Shown in pieces: positions 1 through 11,443 of a stretch of 64,000 nt of DNA. The stretch is taken from NCBI GenBank assembly GCA_019671135.1, contig JAHRHY010000005.1:2280001-2344000 (forward strand). The letters run 5' to 3'. A program made the translations under genes and the position numbers. The notes beneath the pieces were generated by a model. The model saw only the letters and a program-made list of their open reading frames with translations, was not told the origin of the DNA and did no database searches. The stretch comes from Linnemannia hyalina. Lineage: Eukaryota > Mortierellomycota > Mortierellomycetes > Mortierellales > Mortierellaceae. Within the stretch, counting starts at the first letter, position 1, and each line of letters begins with the position of its first letter.

Positions 1-211
1 CCACTCCTCATTTTTTGTTCCACTTGCACCTTGTACATATCAAAGGTAATCATGCGCGAGAGTTTCCCTTTGTGTTTCTGGTGAGACGCGTAACAATGGC
101 GCCCTTGACTTTTTCTCACTGTGGACACTTCTCTCGGTGACAGATCTTCCTATCATGCCCATCCTTCCCCAATTGACACGCCCTCTTTCACTCCCCTTGG
201 TGTTCTTAGCA

Positions 212-3200
212 ATGAGCGATGTCCAACAAGTGAACGGTCAGGCACCTCTCCACGAAAAGGTGCAGCAACAAGACGCACCCTTGGCAGAATTCGATGGCAA
301 CAGCAACCCTGCACCTTCACCTACGATCCCCGGAAAGGAACGTCTTGATGAAGCCGTCGGAAAGGCCATTGGAGGCACCGTAATCCCCTCGGATATCCAT
401 CCCGGTGACATGCCCACAACAACCCAGCTCGACGCTGACAAGAAGAATGCTCCTGTAGAGACACAGCCCCAGAGCAGAGTCCAGCCCGAGACAACCGAAG
501 TCAGCAAGACTGGGGAGGATAACGAGGATGAGGACCAGGAGAATGACCCTAACGCTGAGGATACGGAGGAGCAGAACCAGAAGCGCAAGGAGATGAATGA
601 TCCCAAGAAACGCACTGTGGGTGCCTACCCAGAGATCACTCGTATCGGCTGGCTTGATGCCTACAAGGTTTGTTTTTTATCTTTTTGTGTATTTTGACAG
701 ATAGGATCATGTTGAGATAAGTACTCACTACCATGTCACACTAACCATCCTATATCACGTTTATTCGCTGTCTACTGATAGAGGACAGATGGTCCTCAGA
801 ACGAGTTCCGAGACAAGTCCATTTGGATGGAAGAGTTTGCCAGTAGTGCCCTCTTTGGGGCCTTCTGGCACAATGCTTCTGCCATCATCGCCGTCCCCAT
901 CGTCTGCTTCGTCGTCTTCAAGCTCGGCGGAGGATTCGTCTCCCTCATCCTCATCATCGCTTTTGCAGGTAATGTTGCACACTTATTTCTTTGGGTCACT
1001 CAATAATCGAAATCAAAAAAACAGGTGGACACAATCATAACGCAATGGCATATCGATCAGAAAAGAAGAATACTGTTTCTGGGAAGAGGGTAGGGGATGG
1101 GAAAAGTAGAGAAGGAAAGGAAAGAAGAGGGGGTCTGGGCCATATTGGTAAAACCCTGTGCCCACAGCGCGCTTCATGAGAAACCAATACGCATCGAGAT
1201 TCATGCGTGGAATGCAAGGGTGCTTTGCTTCTATACGCCGAAAAGAAAAAAGGAAAAGCAACAAGCATTTACAGCAGAAGTACAAGCACCAAAGAAGTAC
1301 AAAAATTTGCTTACTTACTCACATTATCCTCTCATACCTTTTCGATCGTAAATTTTTATTTTTTTTCCCACATAGCCACGTACTACAAGAACTCCATCCG
1401 TCGCTTCAGACGCAATGCCAGAGACGATATCACCCGCGAGCTCATCAGGAACGCTGTATGTTTTTGTCGTCACTCTTTATCATCACCACCCAACCCCACT
1501 CTTGTGCTTCTGTTCTCAATTGGCCAATTGATCCTGTAGCAAACAACTAACACATCACTCTTCCCACAAACAATAGCTTGAGAACGATGCAGAGTCGACA
1601 GAGTGGATCAACAACTTCATGTCCAAATTCTGGCTCATCTACGAACCCGTGCTCAGTTCGATGATTGTCGGTATTGTCGATGGTATCCTTGTGGACCAGA
1701 CCCCTGCCTTCTTGGACTCTATCCGTCTGACCACTTTTACTTTGGGAACCAAGGCCCCTCGTGTGGAGAGCATCAAGTCTTTCCCCAAGTCTGACCCCGA
1801 TGTTGTCGTAAGTCTTTCCTTCTTTTTCCTTATTCTCCGAGGGATCATACCAATTCTCGATCCTAAACTGATAAACAGGAAGCAGTCCAAATTACTGACC
1901 GAACGTGTGTATCAAACAACCCTTTATTTAGGTGATGGATTGGCGCGTGTCGTTCACACCTACGGATATCGAGGACATGACCCCGCGTCAGCTGCGTACC
2001 CAGGTTAACCCCAAGATCATCCTCACCATTCGTCTCGGAAACAGCCTCATCGGTGCCGGAATGCCCATCCTTGTCGAAGACATGTCCTTAACTGGTTATA
2101 TACGATTCAAGCTCAAACTTACCTCGACCTTTCCTCACATCAAGACCGTCGATTTCTGCTTCTTGGAGGCTCCTGTTATTGATTACGTTCTCAAGCCTGT
2201 TGGAGGTGATACCTTTGGCATGGATATCGCCCACGTAAGTCGCTTTGCTCTGTCTCTACTATGCTATAATTTGTTAACTTTGGCCGCGTGAAGAATACTC
2301 GTTGATTAAAATGCCCTCTTCTATTTCATTGACGATAATAGATCCCAGGATTGCAATCATTCATTCGTGACCAAACACACGCCATATTGGGACCAATGAT
2401 GTACGCTCCCAACGTCTACACGCTCGATTTGGAGCAGATGATGACCGGAGGTGCCTCGCTCACTGCTGCTGCCGGTGTTATCCAGCTCACCATCTACAAC
2501 GCCAAGGACATAAAGAACTCTGAGCTCATCGGCCAATCGGATCCTTACATCAAGATCCGTCTTGGAAACCGCCCCGAAATCGCCTCTACCCAGGTCCAGA
2601 AGAACACGTAAGTTTCATCCCTTCGGTTTGTTTCTTTTCTTTACCTTTGTAGTTTGTTCCTTCTGCATTTTAGCTCGTAGTAACCAGTATGTATATATCT
2701 CTTTCACTTACAACATAGCTTGAACCCGGTGTTCAATGAGACGAACATTATTTTGATCAACAACTTGAACGAAATGATCTGTATGGAGGTCTTTGACAAG
2801 GACACTGTCGGTAAAGACAGCTCCCTCGGCCAGGCAAACTTTGATCTCAAGACCCTCGAAGAAAACCCCGTCCAGGACGATGTCTGGTGCAGTATCCTCT
2901 TCAATGGCAAAGAGCGTGGCTCCATCCGCATCCGTGCCGCTTACTTCCCAGTCGCCAAACCTACCCCTGTCGAGGACGGTGGTGAGCCTGTGCCAGTCGA
3001 GTCCAACTCGGGTATTTTGGCTATTAACCTTGCTCAGGCCAAGGATATTGCGCGCTCGGGCAAACTCAAGTCGCACTGCCGGGTGGTGTTGAATGGGCAG
3101 GTTGTTCATACGACGGGCAACAGTATTGGAGCCAACCCTACGTGGGGTGCGTATGTGGATGCCTTTGTGACGGACCTTGAGGCTGCGCAAATTTTGGTCG

Positions 3201-5625
3201 AGATTGTCTCTGAGGAGCAGGTTGTTGGATCCTATGGCGCGCCTGCGACGCATATCTTGAGGGATACCGAGGATAAGGTTGGTTGGCTCTCGTTGCAGGG
3301 TGGACAAGGAGGAGAGAAGTTGAATATGACGGCGGTTTGGAAGCCGATTCTGATGAGTGATTCCTTGAACCCTACGGTCCACAAGGCGGCATTTGGGGTT
3401 GCTCGGATCCAGCTTTTTGGTGCTCGTGGGCTCAAGAATGTCGAGATTGGAAGCGACTCTGATCCGTATGTACTCATCAGTGGAGACAAGGGCTCGAGTC
3501 GTTGCCGCACCAAGACTATCGATAGCTCGCTTAACCCCGAGTGGAACGAGATCCATTATATTGCCGTCAACTCTGTCAAGCAGATCCTCGACTTTGAGAC
3601 CTTTGATTTCCAGAAGCGGACCAAGGACAGGACTCTTGGAAAGACGTCGTTCAAGGTCAACGACGTTGTGGAGGAGCTTCCTGACAATGCTGGGTACCAG
3701 GCTCGCCCCGCCGTTGATCGCTGGGCTCCCCTGAGACAGAAGGATGGTTCGACCAAGGGTGAGCTTCATTACCAGGTCTCGTTCCACCCCTCGCTCAAGT
3801 TGGCCAAGGAAGCGACCGAGGCCGAGAAGGAGAAGAACGCTCATGCTGCTCAGGGCCCGCTGGAGGCTGCCAAGAAGGAGGTCGTCGAATACGATGCCGA
3901 GGTCGAGGCTCGCGAGAAGCTAGAGGCCGAGCAGAAGAAGGAAATCCCCGTCGAGCAGGCCCAGATCTTGTTACCCCCTGGCACCATCCACGCTCATGAG
4001 GCCCTCGAATATGATTCCGGAATCTTGGTCACTACTCTCATCGGAGCCAACCTGGACCGCTCAGGAACCTACTGCGAGGTCTACATCGACTCCGACTACT
4101 ACCAACACAAGACCCAGATCCAGAAATCGCGCGACCCCAAGTGGAATGAGATTGCTGACATTTTCGTCAAGGAGCTCGAGTATGCCAAGTTGACCATTCT
4201 GATCAAGGAGAAGTCGTCGATCGAAAGGGATCCCGTCGTGGGAAGTGTAACTGGCAACATCAGGACTCTGTTGGAGACCACCCCTGCCGAGGGCGCCGAG
4301 TTTGATGTGGTCGACAAGACAGAGAAACGCGGCACCATGCGGCTCAAGCTTGAGTACCTCCCTGTGCCCATTGAGCTGTCCCCTAAGGAGAGGCTGGATA
4401 ACATGGGTCAGTTGACTGTTCATCTGGTCGGCGCCAAGGACTTGATGGCGGCGGATCGCGGAGGTGCCAGTGACCCTTACTTTATCTTCCGCGTCAATGG
4501 AAAGGAGGTCTTCAAGTCTGAAACCGTCAAGAAGAGCCTTAACCCCGTCTACGACGAAACCTTCGTCGTCCCTATCGTAAGTTTGCGTTTTTTTTTTTTT
4601 GGTTTTTTTTGGTTTTTTTTGTTTGCGAACGTGCTTTCGCACTTATCTTGTTTGTTTTCGCTTATTTAATAATATTTTTGATATCCTGTGTTCAAAACAA
4701 ATAGACATCGCGCGCAGATGACCAGTTCTCATTCGAAGTCTTCGACTGGAACCAGATCTCAACTTCCAAATCCCTTGGCCAAGGAGCCATCGACCTCCGC
4801 AACCTTCAACTTGTGCTCCCCAACGATTTCAAACTTCCTCTCCAGAACAAGACTAACCAAGGAGAAGTCCAACTCCGTCTCAGGTTTATGCCCGAGTTCC
4901 TGTCGTCCAACAAACGCAAGTCCGGTTTTGGAGCCACGTTCTTGGGTGAAGGCGTTGGTCTGGTAGGAAATGCCGGTATGGCGGGCGTTGGAGCTGTGGG
5001 TCAGATAGGACAGGGCGCGGTCAAGGGCGTTGGTGCCGTGGGTCAAGGTGCTATCAAGGGCGTTGACACCGTGGGTCACGGTGCTATCAAGGGTGTTGGT
5101 GCAGTTGGTAAGGGCGTCTTTGGTGGCTTGTCCGCTGGTGCCTCAGCCATCGGATTGGGTCACAAGAAGAAGGACACCGTCCCTACCACTACCACCGCCC
5201 CCGCCGTCATAGCCACGGCCCCCGGCAGCGGCACCGGAATCGTCGGCCGCCTCACCATCCACGTCATCGAAGCCGACCACCTGCTGGGCGTTGACAAATC
5301 CGGTTTCTCCGACCCCTACGTCAAAGTCCGCGTCAACTCCAAGGATGTCCTCAAGACCAAGGTCAAGAGGGACACCCTTTCCCCGAACTGGTCTGAATCA
5401 GTTATCGTCCCCGGTGTGAGAACGGATCAGCCTGTCGTCGTGGATTTCCAGGTCAAGGATCATAACACGATTGGCGGAAGTAAGGAGTTAGGAAACTGCG
5501 ATGTGTCGTTGTGGGAGTATATTCAGCCTGGTGCTGGAAGTTTGCAGGCGGATTTCTGGGCGCCAGTGGATGGACAGGGAGGTAAATTGCATCTGGCGTT
5601 GCAGTTTGAGCCTAGTGAAGCTTGA
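212..5625 (+). CDS. TCB: Tricalbin-like SMP/C2-domain ER-plasma membrane tether, eight exons
   Basis: Exons read as 212-667, 782-968, 1376-1455, 1577-1807, 1932-2234, 2342-2607, 2719-4576 and 4705-5625. All seven introns are GT-AG and the frame stays open, giving 1433 residues, within the tricalbin range. Residues 1-152 are acidic and disordered. A membrane hairpin lies at about 180-215 (FWHNASAIIAVPIVCFVVF, a short GGG turn, then a second hydrophobic run), followed by TYYKNSIRRFRRNARDD and a lipid-transfer SMP domain at about 235-425. Six C2-like domains follow near 464, 606, 734, 942, 1070 and 1305. Those near 464, 734, 1070 and 1305 keep the SDPY calcium-loop motif; those near 606 and 942 have lost it. 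Tricalbins bridge cortical ER and plasma membrane and move lipid. The start at 212 is chosen for its Ser/Asp-rich N terminus; an in-frame ATG at 155 is possible. A highly charged helix (about 870-920) and an 11-residue repeat (about 1210-1268) separate C2 domains. Confidence 0.93.
4951..5130 (+). repeat. In-frame 11-residue Gly/Val/Lys repeat inside the tricalbin gene
   Basis: Between the fifth and sixth C2 domains the protein carries near-tandem 11-residue units: GAVGQGAIKGV, DTVGHGAIKGV and GAVGKGVFGGL, preceded by looser copies (GVGLVGNAGMA and GAVGQIGQGAVKGV). The 11-residue period with regularly spaced Lys is seen directly. A lipid-binding role is inference from known 11-mer amphipathic helices. 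Confidence 0.8.
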
Positions 5626-6859
5626 TGGTCAAACATGATTTCTGTGAGATCTCTCTCTCTCACTTGTAAATAAACACATAGGTTTTTTTTTCTCCCTCTT
5701 TTTTGGCGTCTCATGGTCAAATCGTAAAATGTGCGACATTAATGCATGGCCATGGACCTTGATTCTGCCCACCAGAGACTTAAAAAACGAAAAGAAAATA
5801 TAATGAGCCTTGCGTATGGTCGTGAGGATGGTGGAGGAACACTAACGAATAGAAATCATTACCTCCAGAAAGTCACAAGGGCCTGATACGATTTTTGCGC
5901 GACTAAATCGACAGGACACGTTTGATTAGCCCTTTCGCGTTTACCTGATTTTATCAATGATCTATGATCTAAGATACGACGCTATCGCGTTGTCAGTCGC
6001 CAAGATGGACGGGTATTAATAAGGCCCCTCTTTCCCACCTTTTCTTTTTACATTTTCTTTTTTCTCTCCGTCCTTTTCTTTATTTCTTTCGTTCCTCCTT
6101 TTTCTTTCTTCTTTCTTCTTCTTTCTTCTTTCTTCTTTCTTCTTTCTTTTACCTTCCACTTAATATACGAACATCTCACATGCACACACTCATCCCTTCG
6201 TTTTCTCCATCACACGCTCTTGTCCGTCAACAACCCTCTCACCTGTTACTACTCCTCTCGCCTAACTCCCAAGGTAACTCCAGCATGACCTCCAAGTATA
6301 ATGACCCTTGACCCCGCAACGCTGGCTGACTTTTCGCCAAATCAGCCAGACCCACAACAGCAACCACCAACAGTCTTCAACTCTGTTACCAACAATACCA
6401 ACAACATGCATCCATTAACAGCAGCTCTGGAGTTATAGACTGACTTGTGACATTCTTGTTTTACTCATCGGCGAGATGGCTTCCTCTTTCCCAGCTTCGC
6501 CAACGCCTTCGAAGGTACTATCAAATTCTTCTGATAATGACCGTAGTCAATACCTCCTCCTGATTCACCGGTTGTTGAAAGCCACCTTCCCCAAAACAAA
6601 TCTTTTCCCGCTTGAGTTAGCCCTAACAACTTCCCACTCCCATACGCAACTCCTTGACCGGCTGGGGCATCCTTCTCACCACTAACTGAATCATATTTCG
6701 AAGAGATATCCCGGGCCATTGAATGGCAGTGGTTGATGAGTCCTCAGAGTCAGCGGTGACAGAAGAATCGACGGGCTGGATCGCAAGAATGAGGACCTCG
6801 GGAAGGACGGTCGAGGGCGGAAGAAAAATTGAACAAGGCAAAAGTAGGGATCCCAGTTA
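5626..6859. other. Gene-free spacer after tricalbin
   Basis: This holds the tricalbin 3' UTR, a pyrimidine-rich stretch with a TTTCTTC microsatellite (about 6100-6150) and AC-rich leader-like sequence to about 6420. Short ORFs on both strands (for example 6476-6685) have no recognisable domain and are not supported. Confidence 0.5.
6100..6150. repeat. TTTCTTC pyrimidine microsatellite
   Basis: Repeated CTTTCTT/TCTTC units run almost uninterrupted across about 50 bases within a longer T/C-rich tract. This is ordinary low-complexity DNA, possibly promoter-associated. Confidence 0.85.
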
Positions 6860-7074
6860 TGAGAAGGTCTTCGCCTCTGGTGTCGTAGCTGGGTCGGCGA
6901 TCACCTTTATAGAATGCGAATCGGTAGGGTTGTTGTAGAGGTAAGGGAGGGAGATAGTGGCAAAGTAGCAGTTGGTTTGGAGGAGTGCAGCGAGTGTGGC
7001 GCAGCTGTTGTCATTGGCGAGAGCCACAAGGACGTGCTCGAAGTACTCGGGGGTAGGCTGGATACAGTATCCAT
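6860..7074 (-). pseudogene. F-box-like family fragment with early frameshift
   Basis: On the minus strand an ATG at 7074 opens with MDTVSSLPP, the family start. The frame is then lost by what looks like a one-base deletion in a C run. The next frame continues the family pattern (EYFEHVLVALANDNS, then TLAALLQTNCYFA and SLPYLYNNP). After that the sequence leaves the family and stops. It lies head to head with the truncated paralogue starting at 7367, 292 bases away. Frameshift plus early end make it a broken copy. Confidence 0.75.
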
Positions 7075-7366
7075 GGGGAGAGAGTGGAAGGAGAAGAAAA
7101 AGTGATTGTTGTAAAGAAGTGAAAATGGAGATAGGGGGAAATAAAAAGCGCTTACTGGTACACAACGAATTGCGCGTAATCTCCAAGAAATGAACACCCA
7201 AGGAAGGAGAGATGTAATTGACAGAGGAAGGATGGGTTGAGGGAAGATGTGCATGAGCCTTCAGCCTCTTATTCAACATTCCTCTTTCGTTTCTCACACT
7301 CCCTTCTCACCAGCACTCAATTAACATTCACCTTCTTCTAACATTGACATCACCCATCTGCACACA

Positions 7367-8344
7367 ATGGACTCCCTCTCGCAGCTTCCTCTCGAATGCC
7401 TACAGTACATCCTTGCCATCCTTGCACAACAAAGCAACACTCACGCACTTGCAGCACTCCTTTGCAGGAATAAAAACATTGCCTCTCTCACGCTTCCCTT
7501 TCTTTATGCTGACCCCTACCGACTTTTAACACACACCACCACCACCACTGTCAATTGGACTCACAGCCGGCACATGGGAGCCAGTCACGACCTCACCCGC
7601 ATGCTCCTTTCCCGAGTCCCTGTTTCTAGGCTTCCTTTCCTCCTACGATTTGCCTTGCAAGTCACCTCTACTTCTCCAGAACCCAATACCTCCAGTTCTG
7701 CTTCGCTACAAATCGATTATTGTGCTCATATCCGCCACCTTAGCATGGACAAGGATTCCATCAATATCGACGAGTACTGGTGGCAGGAGAACCCTTCACC
7801 CAAGTTGTCGGAGTTTGTAAATGGAGGCGAGTTTACGCGTCTATGCGGTCTGGACAGGATATTGCCCACCTATTATGGCAAATATGAGAAGGAGCAACAC
7901 CTCCGTCAGTTCTACCGCGTGATGCTCTTTCGGGAGGCGACGTGGACTCTTGGCGAACCCATTTTTGAACAACTCCAATCTTTGACTATTCCTATCTCTA
8001 CGATCGACCAGTATCTCGGAGTGGTGTCACGACTGGGGCGACTGGAGAGGATTCGGTTCTTGTTGGATGCATTGTTTGACTACAAGGCCTCGTATGTCTG
8101 GACCGCAGCCCTGGAGGAGTTCATGTTCCCGATCGATGACTTCAAGAACCAGGCTATGCACAGTGCATTACAGTTCATCAAGGAGCATGTGCAATTGTTT
8201 CCTGGTCACCTTGTTGGCGGTGTCAGCTTTGTCGATGGTGATTTCTGGATGGATGCTCCGCAGGGTTGTCTGAGGGAAATTCAGATGGAGGTTGCTCGGT
8301 TGTTGCCACCTTTTGAAGGGGTGTGTGTCGTCAATAACGAGTGA
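7367..8344 (+). CDS. F-box-like protein, C-terminally truncated family member
   Basis: 325 residues starting MDSLSQLPLECLQYILAIL, an F-box-like N terminus that in related proteins binds Skp1 in SCF ubiquitin ligases. Family blocks follow in order: the TLPFLYADPYR segment, a CAHIRHLSMD block, EATWTLGEPIFEQLQSLTIP, a RLGRLERIRFLLD block and the VQLFPGHLVGGV block. The stop at 8342-8344 falls right after ARLLPPFEGV, where full-length neighbours (823-899 residues) continue for about 500 more. The leucine-rich C-terminal half, probably the substrate-binding part, is missing. It may be a recently truncated copy or a short functional variant. A 20-base A-run (about 8483-8502) lies 140 bases downstream. 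Confidence 0.75.
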   Translation: MDSLSQLPLECLQYILAILAQQSNTHALAALLCRNKNIASLTLPFLYADPYRLLTHTTTTTVNWTHSRHMGASHDLTRMLLSRVPVSRLPFLLRFALQVTSTSPEPNTSSSASLQIDYCAHIRHLSMDKDSINIDEYWWQENPSPKLSEFVNGGEFTRLCGLDRILPTYYGKYEKEQHLRQFYRVMLFREATWTLGEPIFEQLQSLTIPISTIDQYLGVVSRLGRLERIRFLLDALFDYKASYVWTAALEEFMFPIDDFKNQAMHSALQFIKEHVQLFPGHLVGGVSFVDGDFWMDAPQGCLREIQMEVARLLPPFEGVCVVNNE

Positions 8345-8554
8345 GAACTGCGTGCAGTTCGTAGCCCCATATCATGAGATATCAGCGTATCTTGTAGTAT
8401 GTGCGCGTGTTCCTGAGAAAAATAAACGAATGTCAGCGAGTGGGAATCTCGTGTGGTTATTTGCCATATTAAATGATTCAGCAAAAAAAAAAAAAAAAAA
8501 AATAACAAGGACGGCACATACACTCGTAGTATTTATCCGGCTATTTCTGGTTCT

Positions 8555-11248
8555 TTAATGAATAGGTTCTCGAAGTACAACGCATTCAAGCTGGTTGTCC
8601 ATAATCTCTCTCGACCCCGAAATATCTCCGCAAAATTCTATCTTCGGCTTCAGATACGCCTTCGTATTCAATCTCTCCTGTTCTCTGTGATACCAAAATG
8701 GGTACACTCCAAGTTTGTCCAACTGCTCAACATCCGCAAAGTCGAACGAAATGTCCGCCGTCACCTTCTGAAGGACGCTCAAAGGTGGTACTTCTCCTCC
8801 CCCCTCTTCATCAATCTCACACCCGTAATCCGGAGCAAACTCCCTCATCACATTCAACAACCCCAAAAGGCTGATCCCTCCAAACGTCTTCTCGTTGAAG
8901 TGCTGCAACCTTGGGAACATCCCCGCCAGGAACTCGGGCAGTAACGAGTCGTCAATCACCCATTGGCCTTTTAGCTCCAACGTATATATCCATCGCGCGA
9001 CAATGCGTTCGTCGTTCTGAATGTTGCCTGAGTGCGACCCTGACGACACCGACGACGAAATCGAGCCAAACAGATCGGCCCTGGAGAGAACTCGAGTGTG
9101 AGCATCCGGTCCGTCCATCGAAGTCATGTCCAGGTGTAGGACTTCCAACCGCGGACATTTCTGAAGCATCCTGAACTGGAACCGATATGCGAATTCTGCA
9201 GTAAACATGGCGTAGCTCAGCACAGGCAAGTTCCAGTTCCAGGTCCATCTCGGTCGAAGAATGACGTCAGTAGTGCCACCGGGTCCTGTCTGAATAGAGG
9301 CATTCCCTTCACCTCCTTCCTCGTCATCCTCTTCATCCTGACCATACAGGCTCTTTGTCCCATATGACCGCTCCAATTCCTGAACAGGCGGGATAAAGAA
9401 ATGTGAATCAGTGCAGTTTCCAGTGTTTATACCCAAAGAGGTCAGCTTGAGAGTTGAGTCCAGTGTGGTCGGGTCAAAGACTAGCGCGCTCGAGCCTTGT
9501 AGCCACAGGGTCTCCAAGTTGGAATGATGGCCCGGTAGACAAGGAACGATATCTTGGCAACGGTAGCGAGTAGTCGGGTCGACAATGGCGAGCAAAACAA
9601 GACTTGGGCAGTGCGCCCATATCCGGCGATCGAAGGTAAAGCTCGCATTGGTGGAGTTCAGACTCAGGTTTGTCAAGACAGGGAGGTCAACCCAGCCAGT
9701 TCCGACATGGATAATTCTCTCCAGAAGAGATGGCGGTCCGTTTTCGATCGAGGCTTCGATGGAGAGGCATTCCAGGGTCAGGCTGAATCCGATCGCAATG
9801 TCGTTAATTTCGTCCGCAAACGGCGTGATATGTTCTGAAATCGTCACGGACCGGATTGGGACGAGGCCATGCAGCACTTGTCGTTGGTTTTCCTGCTGTC
9901 GTGTAAGGTTGTTGTTGTCGGTAATGGCGGCTACGGCGGCGGTAGTGGTATCAGGTGCCACGTTCCCATCAAGCTGATCCAGGTCCTGTCTCTCTTGAAC
10001 AGCCCACCGAAAAGTCCCAGGCCCTAGCGTGACCATGTCCAAGTTCCGCAAACTCCTACAGCGCCTCAGAAACTCCCGATTCTCACAGACCGCCCTATAC
10101 CACCACGACTGCGGTTCCGTCGGGGAAACAACACTCTCAACAGCACCAAGATCGATCCTGAGGGGTGCAACAGTAAACCGAAGCCAGTTGCTCTCATCCA
10201 GATAGAGCGGTCGCGGAAGTGGTGGTAAGAGACGGGCGATTTCGAAAAGTGTTTCCTCGGGACATTCCTGTTCCTCGAAATTGTAGACGACGCCGTTGGT
10301 GCAAGTGACAAAGAGGAGATGGTTCGGGAACAACTGAGTGTGCTCCTTGACAAACGCGACCATTGCTGCCAGGGAGTTTGCTTTTCGTCGTTGGGTGGTG
10401 GCGACGAATTCGAGCGTCAAGTCATTGTTATACTCCTCACCATAGTCAAAAGGCATGTCCAGCGAGAACCGAACCTGCTCCAGGTTCGAAAGTCGCCCAA
10501 TAACACCGCGGTATCTCCCAATATCCGAGACAGGGATGACCAAAGACTGCAGTTGCTCTAGAATTGGTCCAGCAATCGCCCATGTCACTTCCCGTCGGAG
10601 AATCGGCCAGAGACTCCATACGCGGACATCACTAAGACCATTGCCGTAAACCCAGGCCTCCAGGAGTTGGTTGAATCCCATCATGTGCTCGTACTCGTTT
10701 CCTCCCATAAATTTTTTTAAGTCCGCTGTGGGCTTGATATTTGGTGCACCGTGATAGTTCCCTGTCACAGTCCATTCTACATCCAGGTGACGAAGGTGCA
10801 TCATGTAATCGAGCGAAAACGCAGTCGTGCTGAGGGTGGTGGTAGTGGTGGTGGTAGTAATAGGGGTAGTGGTAGTAGAGGGTGAGGTAGTAGCCGTGGT
10901 AGATGGTACCTCCCGAGTCCCGTCTCCAAGTCGATAAGCAAGCCGGACCGGCGTAGACAGCTGCGAAAAGTAAGCGCCCCCTTTGGTTGTGGAGAGCAGC
11001 AGTAGCAGAAGCATGCGGGTGAGTCTCACAGACGACGGCTCGATCCCGATCCTGGCAGAGTAGGTTCTGAAGTGGGTGGTGTACTGGAATGGGTGCGAGT
11101 ACAGGTACGGCAGGGTGATGAGGGCAAGGTGTTTGTTTGTGCAGATGAGCGCGTGTAGGGCTTGTTTATTGCTGTTGTAGGTGAGGAGGGAGATGAAGTG
11201 GAGGATGTGTTGCAAGCACTCCACTGGTAATCTTGAGAGAGGATCCAT
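8555..11248 (-). CDS. F-box-like leucine-rich protein, full length
   Basis: 897 residues from the ATG at 11248 (MDPLSRLPVECLQHILHFIS). The frame is open 44 codons upstream, but this start matches all neighbours. The N-terminal F-box-like helix is followed by a Thr-rich low-complexity run (DNA about 10830-10890). Family blocks then appear: GPILEQLQSLVIPVSDIGRY, the LFPNHLLF block, GWVDLPVLTNLSLNS, QDIVPCLPGHHSNLETLWL, a W-WNW-LPVL segment, EFAYRFQFRMLQKCPRLEVL and a closing LLPEFLAGMFPRLQHFN repeat. Irregular Leu/Asn spacing suggests a degenerate LRR fold. By analogy with F-box/LRR proteins it may be an SCF substrate adaptor; this is inferred. No intron is needed. It converges with the truncated copy at 7367-8344. 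Confidence 0.88.
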   Translation of the reverse strand: MDPLSRLPVECLQHILHFISLLTYNSNKQALHALICTNKHLALITLPYLYSHPFQYTTHFRTYSARIGIEPSSVRLTRMLLLLLLSTTKGGAYFSQLSTPVRLAYRLGDGTREVPSTTATTSPSTTTTPITTTTTTTTLSTTAFSLDYMMHLRHLDVEWTVTGNYHGAPNIKPTADLKKFMGGNEYEHMMGFNQLLEAWVYGNGLSDVRVWSLWPILRREVTWAIAGPILEQLQSLVIPVSDIGRYRGVIGRLSNLEQVRFSLDMPFDYGEEYNNDLTLEFVATTQRRKANSLAAMVAFVKEHTQLFPNHLLFVTCTNGVVYNFEEQECPEETLFEIARLLPPLPRPLYLDESNWLRFTVAPLRIDLGAVESVVSPTEPQSWWYRAVCENREFLRRCRSLRNLDMVTLGPGTFRWAVQERQDLDQLDGNVAPDTTTAAVAAITDNNNLTRQQENQRQVLHGLVPIRSVTISEHITPFADEINDIAIGFSLTLECLSIEASIENGPPSLLERIIHVGTGWVDLPVLTNLSLNSTNASFTFDRRIWAHCPSLVLLAIVDPTTRYRCQDIVPCLPGHHSNLETLWLQGSSALVFDPTTLDSTLKLTSLGINTGNCTDSHFFIPPVQELERSYGTKSLYGQDEEDDEEGGEGNASIQTGPGGTTDVILRPRWTWNWNLPVLSYAMFTAEFAYRFQFRMLQKCPRLEVLHLDMTSMDGPDAHTRVLSRADLFGSISSSVSSGSHSGNIQNDERIVARWIYTLELKGQWVIDDSLLPEFLAGMFPRLQHFNEKTFGGISLLGLLNVMREFAPDYGCEIDEEGGGEVPPLSVLQKVTADISFDFADVEQLDKLGVYPFWYHREQERLNTKAYLKPKIEFCGDISGSREIMDNQLECVVLREPIH

Positions 11249-11443
11249 TGTCCTGTGTGAAGTGAAAAGAGGGATGGAAGGATGTTGACAGGCAGAGATG
11301 ATTGTAAGTGTAAAGGAAATAGAACGAAAAAAAGGGGGCGACGCAATACATAAATGGCGACAAATGGAGGGACTGATCATTTCATCTCATTTCAGTAAAA
11401 AAAAAATAATACTCATCGATAACCCCACTGGTTCATCAGGAAG

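Noticed and set aside
2708..3844. 378-codon minus-strand ORF
   Set aside because: Antisense shadow of the tricalbin exon; no domain and unfavourable composition.
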